Shown here: piece after piece, positions 6,899 to 14,373 of the stretch
Position numbering within the stretch: the first letter of the stretch is position 1
Layout of the letters: each line of letters opens with the position of its first letter
NCBI GenBank assembly: GCA_964483545.1
Contig: CAZACC010000007.1
Coordinates: 1 to 38,162 of the forward strand
DNA: 38,162 nt
DNA from: JAAYYM01 sp964483545
GTDB lineage: Bacteria > Bacillota > Clostridia > Lachnospirales > Lachnospiraceae
Direction: 5' to 3'
The notes under the pieces: model-generated
What the model was told of the DNA's origin: nothing
Databases searched by the model: none
Seen by the model: only the letters and a program-made list of their open reading frames with translations
Position numbers and translations under genes: made by a program

Positions 6899-8629
6899 CT
6901 AATAGTCCCAGTCTGCATCATCTGGAATCTCTACTTCGTAGTCCATCTGATCCTCTGTCAGTTCCACAGAAAAATCAATTCTTCTCTTTTTAACATGTTT
7001 TTTGGGCAGTGGTAGTGGGTTTTCTATATATTGAAGCGGCTCCTGTGTGATTTCCGTCGCTGTCAGTGTATCTATAGACATGATCTGTATCTCACCTGCC
7101 TCAATTTCTACATTCTCTTCTTTTGGTGCCTTCACTTTCTCTTCTTTTGGTGCCTTCACTTTCTCTTCCTTTATTGCTTCTTCTTTTGTCTCTTTGGGCA
7201 CCTTCATTTTCTTGATTTTCTCTGGAATCTCTTCGTCTGCTTCTATCGTCTCTGGATCCACAAATGCAAGATAGATATACTTTAAAGATACCGCAGATAA
7301 GATCACCAGCAGACATACATAGTAAGCCATATTAGATATGCTGTTCATTTGTAGGAATATCATATCTACAGAACCAATCGTGAGCCACATGATTAGTACC
7401 GCATTTCTGTCCTTATTTCTAATATTTCTTCCAATCAGTAAATACAGACCAAACAAAAACGAAAGCAGAACAGTCCATAGATAAGCAAATTGATTGAATG
7501 CTTGCAGCAGTCCCGCATATGCTGCTGACATTCTAAAGCCATCCTTATAAAGAAGTGATTCATAGTTTAATGTAATATCATTCCCCTGCTCTGCCAGTAC
7601 GGATCCGAACTGTTTTATGACCATCTCAATCCGAAGCAGGATTCCACTGCTTTTCATCACATTTAGATCAGGTATGAATTCTTTGATAAATGCATGACTT
7701 GTTTGTGAATAGCCTATCATCAATTCTGAACTCATCCATAACAATAATAAAGCAAATATCAATACAGTAGATGCCGTCGTGATGAATCCTCTCAGAATTC
7801 CTTTTTTTCGCCAAAAGAACAGAACGATGATCATAATGGTAACAAGTATTGCCGAAACCGGTTCTATGAAGATCATGAAAGCAAACAGGACACCCAGCAC
7901 CACCTGACAGAGCACTTCTGGAATGTCCAATTTACGATGCTGATATTCCTCTGCTAGATATAAATACAGCCATAGAGCACAGAAAAAAACGCTTGAAAAT
8001 AAAGCCTCATTGTTCAGTGTATAGGATGAATAAATCTGTGACGGTAAATAAATGCATAAAATCAAAGCAGCGATACCACTCTGTTTTCCAGCAACCCGAC
8101 GCGTAATCCGATAGACAAAAAAGATGCTGAGCATCTGAAATAACAGATTGCTGTAATATAGTACCTCTGGCTTTCTTCCTAAAAGACTGAATCCATAAGA
8201 CATCACCTTTCCATAACCAAATAAAGAAGGATCTGCAAGAATGCTTTTGACCACAACATCCATATTGGGTATCATCATTCCGTTTTGCAGTGAAGCAGCT
8301 ATATCAAAATATCCAGTATTCTTCGAATTGAAGATGATTTCTGGAAGTGTCCGCAGATAAAATCCATATGCCATCAATAGGACAACTGCAATAATCTCCA
8401 GAATGATAAACATATTGTGAGTTTCCTGCTTTTTCAAAGCCGCAAGTTTGAAAATAAGCATAAGGATCAACAACAGCACAAAAAGACCGCCTGCATAAAT
8501 GCCAAGTGCAAATATGCCATCAGTCTGTGTCAAGAAATGATAATAGACCGACGCATACAATATGCCAGTCATGATGATCATAAATAATACCGATGTGAGC
8601 TTTACAAATAGATTCTTCCTAATATACAT
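6899..8629 (-). CDS. GT-C-like polytopic membrane protein with charged C-terminal tail
   Basis: The 576-residue protein has about 11-13 membrane segments up to about residue 460. After the first helices, the loop DIAASLQNGMMIPNMDVVVK and GYGKVMSYGFSLLGR, then a hydrophobic stretch ending in LNNEALFSSVFFCALWLYLYL, resemble dolichyl-phosphate-mannose or ArnT-type glycosyltransferases (GT-C fold). The catalytic acidic residues cannot be assigned with certainty. The roughly 110-residue cytoplasmic tail is rich in Lys/Glu and contains a tandem octapeptide repeat (EEKVKAPK twice). AAGGAA is 6-7 nt before the ATG. It lies 14 nt after a CFI-box protein gene. Role in cell-envelope glycosylation is inference. 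Confidence 0.6.
   Translation of the reverse strand: MYIRKNLFVKLTSVLFMIIMTGILYASVYYHFLTQTDGIFALGIYAGGLFVLLLILMLIFKLAALKKQETHNMFIILEIIAVVLLMAYGFYLRTLPEIIFNSKNTGYFDIAASLQNGMMIPNMDVVVKSILADPSLFGYGKVMSYGFSLLGRKPEVLYYSNLLFQMLSIFFVYRITRRVAGKQSGIAALILCIYLPSQIYSSYTLNNEALFSSVFFCALWLYLYLAEEYQHRKLDIPEVLCQVVLGVLFAFMIFIEPVSAILVTIMIIVLFFWRKKGILRGFITTASTVLIFALLLLWMSSELMIGYSQTSHAFIKEFIPDLNVMKSSGILLRIEMVIKQFGSVLAEQGNDITLNYESLLYKDGFRMSAAYAGLLQAFNQFAYLWTVLLSFLFGLYLLIGRNIRNKDRNAVLIMWLTIGSVDMIFLQMNSISNMAYYVCLLVILSAVSLKYIYLAFVDPETIEADEEIPEKIKKMKVPKETKEEAIKEEKVKAPKEEKVKAPKEENVEIEAGEIQIMSIDTLTATEITQEPLQYIENPLPLPKKHVKKRRIDFSVELTEDQMDYEVEIPDDADWDY
7113..7169. repeat. 24-bp tandem repeat in the tail-coding region
   Basis: Two perfect 24-bp copies (7113-7136 and 7137-7160) are followed by a 9-bp partial copy. 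They encode the Lys/Glu/Ala/Pro octapeptide repeat of the membrane protein's cytoplasmic tail. In-frame perfect copies suggest recent duplication and possible length variation among strains. Confidence 0.85.
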
Positions 8630-8643
8630 TCATTTTTCCTTAT

Positions 8644-9408
8644 CTAAGATATAAAGCCCATGTATTTTGTTTGCAGATCTTTCATCATGGAGGCATAGAT
8701 TTCTTTGCATTGTTCGTTTTCGTGCTGTTCTATCTTATTAATACACGGACACAAGTACTCTCTATAGATTCCTTCATAAATCTCAGATGCATTACTCTGT
8801 CTATTAATTCTATTTACAATAGTAGGAGCAATATCATAGTATTGATCAATCAGCTCTTCACCGTCCGCCCGACCTGCTAGATAGTCATCTCTATAGGTTC
8901 TGAGCATCTCAAGCTCATAGCAGTCATCCTGCTTGCCGAGACTGTCGCATACAGCTGTCGTGATATAGCAAAGCTTGGTTTTAAAACCTCCGTTAATATC
9001 TTCAAACTTACCAGAATTAATATGGTACTTTGTGAATCTGCCGTTCCACTTCTCTACCAGAGCATCCGACAACGGAACAGAACTGTCTCCACTCAGATAC
9101 AACACACACGGAAGTACATACACCACCATAGCCGTATTGTGATCAAGCAGGAATTGTTCCTTTGCAGACTTCTTCTGCAATTCATCATACTTATGGCCAA
9201 CTTTGTTTACGAACTCCGTGGCAATCTTGTCAATAAACTGTGTCTGATCTTCACTTTCATGATATTTTTTCTCAATATCTTGAAAAAACTCAGACTCCTC
9301 TTCATAAAGTGAAAGAAAATAGCTCTTATAACTATCTCTTCTGAACTTATCCAGTTCACCTGCTGTTGCAAATAATAAATCACATAAACCCAGCTCTATA
9401 TGTTCCAT
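8644..9408 (-). CDS. CFI-box domain protein, function unknown
   Basis: The protein has 254 residues, no signal peptide and no clear membrane segment. Residues 147-205 match the cysteine-bearing CFI-box pattern: KLCYITTAVCDSLGK, then DDCYELEMLRTYRDDYL, then ELIDQYYDIAPTIVNRIN. This compact C-terminal-type domain is found in many otherwise unrelated bacterial proteins and has no established biochemical role. Cysteines at 147, 154 and 163 and a CPC at 220-222 could bind a metal (inference). The N-terminal half (acidic, helical) is not recognised. It is 28 nt downstream of yebC and 14 nt upstream of the GT-C-like gene, so it is probably cotranscribed with both. Confidence 0.6.
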   Translation of the reverse strand: MEHIELGLCDLLFATAGELDKFRRDSYKSYFLSLYEEESEFFQDIEKKYHESEDQTQFIDKIATEFVNKVGHKYDELQKKSAKEQFLLDHNTAMVVYVLPCVLYLSGDSSVPLSDALVEKWNGRFTKYHINSGKFEDINGGFKTKLCYITTAVCDSLGKQDDCYELEMLRTYRDDYLAGRADGEELIDQYYDIAPTIVNRINRQSNASEIYEGIYREYLCPCINKIEQHENEQCKEIYASMMKDLQTKYMGFIS

Positions 9409-9436
9409 TGTCTGTCCTTTCTGTTTTCACCTGTGA

Positions 9437-10165
9437 CTACTCATCCCAGTTATGATATACATACTGTACATCATCATCCTCATCTAGCAAATCCAGTGTT
9501 TTCTGTAGGGACTTCACTGCAGCCTCATCAGTCAGCTCTACCCATGTCTGTGGAATCATCGTGACCTCTGCTGACATCATGGGAATACCAGCTGCCTCCA
9601 ATGCCTCCCGTACCTCAGAAAATAAATCTGGATCAGTAATAATCTCGTAACTGTCCCCTGCATCTGAAAAGTCTTCCGCTCCTGCATCCAGTGCCTGCAT
9701 CATAAGCTCATCTGGATCGGCCTCATATTCTTCTTGATCAACGATGATCTGTCCTTTTTTATCGAACATAAAGGACACGCATCCTTGTGTTCCAACATTT
9801 CCATTTCCCTTTGTAAATGCGTTTCTGACATTTGCGGCCGTACGGTTTTTATTATCCGTCAAAGCATCTACGATGATGGCAATTCCATTTGGTCCATAGC
9901 CTTCATATGTAACATATTCATAATTAACGCTCGCTGAATCTCCAGCAGCTTTTTTGATACCTCTTTCAATTGTATCGTTCGGCATGTTGTTGGCTTTGGC
10001 CTTTGCGATACAGTCACGTAGCCTAGAGTTATTATTCGGGTCCGATCCCCCCTCCTTGACTGCAACTGCAAGCTCACGTCCTATTATGGTGAAAATCTTT
10101 CCTTTTGCTGCATCGTTCTTTTCTTTTTTGTGTTTAATATTTGCAAATTTCGAATGTCCTGACAT
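9437..10165 (-). CDS. yebC: YebC/PmpR-family regulatory or translation-associated protein
   Basis: The 242-residue protein has the family's invariant start MSGHSKFANIKHKKEKNDAA and the downstream GSDPNNNSRLRDCIAKAKANN and YEGYGPNGIAIIVDALTDNK. Its length is the usual one. Members were first described as DNA-binding regulators; more recent work links several to translation of proline-rich stretches. I choose the ATG at 10165 (AGAGG 9 nt upstream, family N-terminus) over an in-frame TTG at 10174. A good promoter lies at 10195-10223, so this gene begins a new transcription unit. Confidence 0.95.
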   Translation of the reverse strand: MSGHSKFANIKHKKEKNDAAKGKIFTIIGRELAVAVKEGGSDPNNNSRLRDCIAKAKANNMPNDTIERGIKKAAGDSASVNYEYVTYEGYGPNGIAIIVDALTDNKNRTAANVRNAFTKGNGNVGTQGCVSFMFDKKGQIIVDQEEYEADPDELMMQALDAGAEDFSDAGDSYEIITDPDLFSEVREALEAAGIPMMSAEVTMIPQTWVELTDEAAVKSLQKTLDLLDEDDDVQYVYHNWDE

Positions 10166-10194
10166 CTGTATCAACCTCTCTTTTTCTACGTGCT

Positions 10195-10223
10195 ATTGTA
10201 ACATCATTTATCCTCTGTTTCAA
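10195..10223 (-). promoter_or_regulatory. Predicted yebC promoter
   Basis: On the minus strand TTGAAA (10218-10223) and TACAAT (10195-10200) are exactly 17 bp apart, in the 69-nt gap between alr and yebC. The predicted start near 10188 gives a leader of about 23 nt. Confidence 0.65.
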
Positions 10224-10234
10224 CCTCTTTTCCA

Positions 10235-11458
10235 CTAGATGCCTGTTCTAGGCGTCTGTTCTGTGAATGTATGACAGTTCTCCTGTACGTAATCCATAAC
10301 ACTGACAATTTTCTGGTTTTTATAGTAAACTCTTGGAATTCTTTTATTCAAATCACACATCAATTCATAATTGAATCTTCCAGACCGCTCTCCCAGTTCC
10401 TCCGCTGTAATGCATTCCTCTCCATCTCTGCCGATCAGTGTCACCTCATCGTATTCCTCTGCCTCGGGAATATCTGTGACATCTACCATGAACTGATCCA
10501 TGCAGACACGCCCGCAGATTCTGGCTCTCTTTCCACGAATCAGTACTTCTCCGTTGTTAGACAGCAGTCTCGGATATCCGTCTCCATAACCGACTGGAAT
10601 CGTCGCTAAGCGTACCTTTCCTGCAGCTGTATATGTACCTCCGTAGCTTACCTGTGTTCCCGCTTCTATCTCTTTAATCAATACAATATGACTTTTTAAT
10701 TCCAGTGCTGGTGTCAGAAAAATGCCATCCCGTGACATTTCCTCAGATGGCCAGAGCCCATACATGGACACGCCTGCCCTGACCAGATCCCAGTTTTCGC
10801 AGGACTCCTTTAATTCCATAATTGCCGCACTATTTGCACAATCCCTGATTGGAAAATGATACCCCGTCTTCTCCTCCAGTTCCTGCACAAACTCTCTAAA
10901 TACATTCAATTGATGCGTCACGAATGATTTATCATGATAATCTGCCTTTGCAAAATGAGTGAATATTCCCTCAGCCTGCAGCATCGGCATGTTGAGTATT
11001 CTCCGAATGACCTCTATTGATTCTGCCTCTGGACTGAAACCAATCCGTGACATTCCCGTATCTACTTTAATATGGATCTTGATTGTATGACCAGCCTTCA
11101 TAGCACACTCTGACAATTGCTTTGCCGTTTCTTCTTTAAACACGGTTGGACGGATATCATATTTGACAAGATCATCATAGGTATCCGGAAATGTGTAGCC
11201 TAGTATCACTATGGGTTTTCGTATCTCTTCCCACCGCAGTAGCATTGCCTCCTCAGCTGTTGCAACCGCATATCCGAATACATAATCTATGTTCTCTAGT
11301 TCATGCGCAATCGCAGCCGCTCCGTGTCCGTATCCGTCCGTCTTAATCACAGCGATCATCTGGGTTGTATCCGGCAGCTTCTCATGCATTCTGTTCATAT
11401 TTGCAAGGATTGCATCCAAATTAACATTGGCACATATTCTTTCATATTTTACATTCAT
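10235..11458 (-). CDS. alr: Alanine racemase
   Basis: The 407-residue protein is a fold-type III PLP enzyme that interconverts L- and D-alanine for peptidoglycan synthesis. K39 in AVIKTDGYGHGA is the PLP lysine and Y272 in QVSYGGTY is the second catalytic base. The carboxylate-binding region (CGRVCMDQFMVDVTDI) is also present. The C-terminus runs about 20 residues beyond the usual end. Its ATG overlaps the nnr stop as ATGA, so translation is probably coupled. No terminator was found after it, but yebC has its own promoter. Confidence 0.96.
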   Translation of the reverse strand: MNVKYERICANVNLDAILANMNRMHEKLPDTTQMIAVIKTDGYGHGAAAIAHELENIDYVFGYAVATAEEAMLLRWEEIRKPIVILGYTFPDTYDDLVKYDIRPTVFKEETAKQLSECAMKAGHTIKIHIKVDTGMSRIGFSPEAESIEVIRRILNMPMLQAEGIFTHFAKADYHDKSFVTHQLNVFREFVQELEEKTGYHFPIRDCANSAAIMELKESCENWDLVRAGVSMYGLWPSEEMSRDGIFLTPALELKSHIVLIKEIEAGTQVSYGGTYTAAGKVRLATIPVGYGDGYPRLLSNNGEVLIRGKRARICGRVCMDQFMVDVTDIPEAEEYDEVTLIGRDGEECITAEELGERSGRFNYELMCDLNKRIPRVYYKNQKIVSVMDYVQENCHTFTEQTPRTGI

Positions 11459-12957
11459 ATCCCATTCATCTCCGATTCAGTCTCTGTGAGTTCTGTTATG
11501 ATATCTGATGCAATCATACCATATTCGCTTTTCTTTACCGCAGCATGATCTCCTGCTCTTGCATGAAGTGTAACACCTGCTGATGCAGCATGAAATGCCG
11601 AAAGTCCCTGTGCCCTCATGGCACATATAATCCCAGTTAGGACATCTCCTGATCCTGCGGTGGCCATTCCGCTGTTTCCAGCAGTATTCAGTATACAGTT
11701 TCCGTTCGGTTCGACAATGACTGTTCTTGTATCCTTGAGCACACAAACCACACCCGATGCGGACGCATAATCACGTGCTGCTTGATATGGATTTTCTGTG
11801 ATTTCGGCTGCCGGTCTCCTGCTTAGTCTTTCCATCTCCTTGATGTGCGGTGTGATAATGACTTCTCGGTTCCTCCATACTGGCATGCTCTGCCTACGTG
11901 CTAATAGATTCAAGGCATCCGCATCCAGAATCAGAGGCTTCACGCCATTCTCTAGCACAAAATGAACTATGCTCTCTGCGGTATCCGAAACAGACATACC
12001 AGGACCCATCCCGATCACATCTGCCCATTCCATCGCATCAGTCAGTTTATTTTTTTCCTCTTGTCTATTCAGGAATCCGTCATTATATAAGAGCTGCATC
12101 GCCTCAGGCAGTCTGTTTGTCATTGCTTCACTATTTACCTCTGCAGTGACGACCTTGACCATTCCTGCTCCTGCCCTCAGTACTGCCTCAGCAGCAAGAA
12201 TTGCCGCTCCACACATCCCATTGCTTCCTGCAATCAGCAGTACCTTACCGTATGTGCCCTTATGTGATGGCTGTCTTCTCTCTGGCAATATACGATCGCT
12301 GCTGTCATACATCATAATATAAGGTTCCTTCAATGTCTCTGAAAGGATTCCAATATGACTAACAAAAATTTTGCCGCAATATCCAGCGCTGGCATAACTG
12401 TACATCCCCAACTTGGCGAACGCAAAGGTCACTGTTAGATCAGCACGAAAAGCAATCCCCATGACCTTGCCCGTATCTGTATCAATGCCACTTGGCAGAT
12501 CCACTGCAACCTTAACTCCCGTCATACTGTTTAGTTCTGCAATCCTGTCATAAACAATACCACTGATATCACGTGTCAGACCGATTCCAAATATAGCATC
12601 TATGATAACAGTATATGACTGTTTTGGAACTTCGTCATATATCGGAATTCCATAACTCTTCAGGCTGCTCAGCTGCTGTTTCACTTCACTTGTGTATTTT
12701 CCACAATCGCCCATCATGACGACATCTGCATCATATCCATATTCAAACAGAATACGGGCAATGGCCAGACCATCTCCTCCATTATTGCCTGATCCACACA
12801 CGATCAGAGCCTTTCCTGACAGAAGCTGTTCTCGCTGTAGGACATCAAATACAGAAAGTGCCGCCCTCTCCATTAAAACAAGAGAAGAAACGCCGTGTTC
12901 CAGTATGGTGCACTGCTCTGACTGTCTCATTTCTTCTCTTGTTACGATTCTTTTCAT
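11455..12957 (-). CDS. nnr: Bifunctional NAD(P)H-hydrate epimerase / ADP-dependent dehydratase
   Basis: The 500-residue protein joins two NAD(P)HX-repair activities. The N-terminal YjeF_N domain (about residues 1-210) epimerises R/S hydrated NAD(P)H; it carries VCGSGNNGGDGLAIARIL near residue 55 and DLPSGIDTDTG. The C-terminal ribokinase-like domain (about 230-490) dehydrates the S-form using ADP; it has HKGTYGKVLLIAGSNGMCGA, IGMGPGMS, ILDADALN, ITPHIKEMERL and NSGMATAGSGDVLTG. It is cytosolic. Both ends overlap neighbours by 4 nt (coiled-coil gene upstream, alr downstream). Placement behind the NADH sensor gene rex fits a nicotinamide theme. Confidence 0.96.
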   Translation of the reverse strand: MKRIVTREEMRQSEQCTILEHGVSSLVLMERAALSVFDVLQREQLLSGKALIVCGSGNNGGDGLAIARILFEYGYDADVVMMGDCGKYTSEVKQQLSSLKSYGIPIYDEVPKQSYTVIIDAIFGIGLTRDISGIVYDRIAELNSMTGVKVAVDLPSGIDTDTGKVMGIAFRADLTVTFAFAKLGMYSYASAGYCGKIFVSHIGILSETLKEPYIMMYDSSDRILPERRQPSHKGTYGKVLLIAGSNGMCGAAILAAEAVLRAGAGMVKVVTAEVNSEAMTNRLPEAMQLLYNDGFLNRQEEKNKLTDAMEWADVIGMGPGMSVSDTAESIVHFVLENGVKPLILDADALNLLARRQSMPVWRNREVIITPHIKEMERLSRRPAAEITENPYQAARDYASASGVVCVLKDTRTVIVEPNGNCILNTAGNSGMATAGSGDVLTGIICAMRAQGLSAFHAASAGVTLHARAGDHAAVKKSEYGMIASDIITELTETESEMNGI

Positions 12958-13646
12958 TTTGATTCCTTTTCGGTCTGCTCCCTGCTCTTTTGCAAGTCCT
13001 CATTTTCTTTTTTTACTGCATCCTCCGCTTCTTTCTTTTTCAGCGGATTGTATTTCATATCAAACATTTCCATGACCTCAGCACCGAAAATATCATGCAT
13101 ATAAGAATACAGTTCCAGATTATTCTGTTCCTGTTCCTGTTTACGGATAATATTCTTTTTCAATTCTATCCGGATATTCTTAATCCATCGCGCAATTTCT
13201 TCTATACTGTCTGTATTGGAATGCAACTTGCTATAGCAGACCTCCATTGTTTTCAGCATCAGCTCGCGATTAAGAGCATCGATCTGCTTAGGGATTTCAT
13301 ATAGATTATCTTCATCCTGATCCATCTTATCATTGATTTCACTAATCAGACGTTTATTATCATTCAGCTTTTTCTCCGTTTTTTTGTCGATGGCATCCTT
13401 TTCAATTGCCTCTGATGAATCCATGATCTCTGTCATCAGATTGCTCTTGATCTTTTTCAGGTCCTTGAGTTCTGTCGTCATCTTGCCCTGCTTCTTGAGC
13501 AGTTCATTCAGTTGTTTCTCTAACTGTTTGATTTCTTTGGTAATGCCCGTCTGTGTGAACAGCTGATGCCACTTATTGTCCAGCGTCAGTACCGGTATTT
13601 TCTTTGTATTGATTACCTGTGCAAATTTATCTTCTAAAAATGGCAC
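12954..13646 (-). CDS. Coiled-coil protein of unknown function between rex and nnr
   Basis: I do not recognise this 230-residue protein. About residues 35-125 are a long Lys/Glu/Leu-rich heptad-like helix (KEIKQLEKQLNELLKKQGKM and on) that should form a coiled coil, and the C-terminal 35 residues are again highly charged. Between them lies a more structured part (ELMLKTMEVCYSKLHSNTDS, then IARWIKNIRIELKKN and YSYMHDIFGAEVMEMFDM). There is no signal peptide or membrane segment. The start is a GTG at 13646 preceded by AAGGCGGTGA at suitable distance. It lies 14 nt after rex and overlaps nnr by ATGA. A structural or adaptor role is all that can be guessed. Confidence 0.75.
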   Translation of the reverse strand: MPFLEDKFAQVINTKKIPVLTLDNKWHQLFTQTGITKEIKQLEKQLNELLKKQGKMTTELKDLKKIKSNLMTEIMDSSEAIEKDAIDKKTEKKLNDNKRLISEINDKMDQDEDNLYEIPKQIDALNRELMLKTMEVCYSKLHSNTDSIEEIARWIKNIRIELKKNIIRKQEQEQNNLELYSYMHDIFGAEVMEMFDMKYNPLKKKEAEDAVKKENEDLQKSREQTEKESK

Positions 13647-13660
13647 GGTACATCACCGCC

Positions 13661-14311
13661 TTATCTATTCTCTTTGTGTTCCTCTTGATACCTGTTCAGA
13701 TTATATGAAAGCTTCATCAGGCTCTCTGACAAGTGTACATTCTCTACCATGACATCCTCAGGTACATTCAGATCCACATGTGCAAAGTTCCATATGGCTT
13801 TAATACCATAGGACACAAGAACCTCTGCTACTTTCACAGCCTCCGTCTTCGGGATGGTCAGTATGGCAATATCAATATCATATTCTTCCATACATGCCTT
13901 GATTTCTTTCATCGGACAAATCGGAATATCCCTGACGATCTTTCCGTACAGCTTTTCATTTGCATCAAAAATGCCCTTAATGATAAATCCTCTTTTTTCA
14001 AAATTAACGTAATTCGCAAGTGCTTGACCCAGATTTCCTGCACCGATTAATATGAGGTTGTGTTTCTGATCGATTCCAAGTATTTTACCAATCTCCTCAT
14101 ATAGAAACTTGACATTATATCCGTAGCCTTGTTGACCAAAGCCTCCGAAATTATTGAGATCCTGCCTGATCTGTGAGGCTGTGACCTTCATCCGCTCGCT
14201 TAATTCCTTTGATGAAATCCTCTCAGTGCCGCTGTCCTTCAATTCACCTAAATATCTAAAATATCTGGGTAGTCTGGCTATGACTGCTCCAGAAATTTCT
14301 TTCTCCTCCAA
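13661..14311 (-). CDS. rex: Redox-sensing transcriptional repressor Rex
   Basis: Rex represses fermentation and respiration genes and leaves DNA when NADH is high. The winged-helix N-terminus is seen in SGAVIARLPRYFRYLGELKD, ISSKELSERMKVTASQIRQD and LNNFGGFGQQGYGYNVKFLY. The Rossmann NADH site is LILIGAGNLGQALANY. I place the start at a TTG at 14311: AGGAGG lies 8 nt upstream, the resulting 216 residues match the usual 205-215, and a perfect promoter lies just upstream at 14343-14371. The frame stays open further 5', but a start there would precede or overlap the promoter. No clear Rex operator (TTGTGAA-type dyad) is seen here. Confidence 0.93.
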   Translation of the reverse strand: MEEKEISGAVIARLPRYFRYLGELKDSGTERISSKELSERMKVTASQIRQDLNNFGGFGQQGYGYNVKFLYEEIGKILGIDQKHNLILIGAGNLGQALANYVNFEKRGFIIKGIFDANEKLYGKIVRDIPICPMKEIKACMEEYDIDIAILTIPKTEAVKVAEVLVSYGIKAIWNFAHVDLNVPEDVMVENVHLSESLMKLSYNLNRYQEEHKENR

Positions 14312-14342
14312 GGTCAGTTCCTCCTCATTACATTCTGATTCT

Positions 14343-14371
14343 ATTATATAGAAACGGCAAAAATATGTCAA
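14343..14371 (-). promoter_or_regulatory. Perfect consensus sigma-A promoter for rex
   Basis: On the minus strand TTGACA (14366-14371) and TATAAT (14343-14348) are separated by 17 bp, an exact consensus match. It begins 3 nt after the stop codon of the helicase gene. The predicted start is near 14336, about 25 nt before the TTG start of rex. Confidence 0.85.
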
Positions 14372-14373
14372 TG

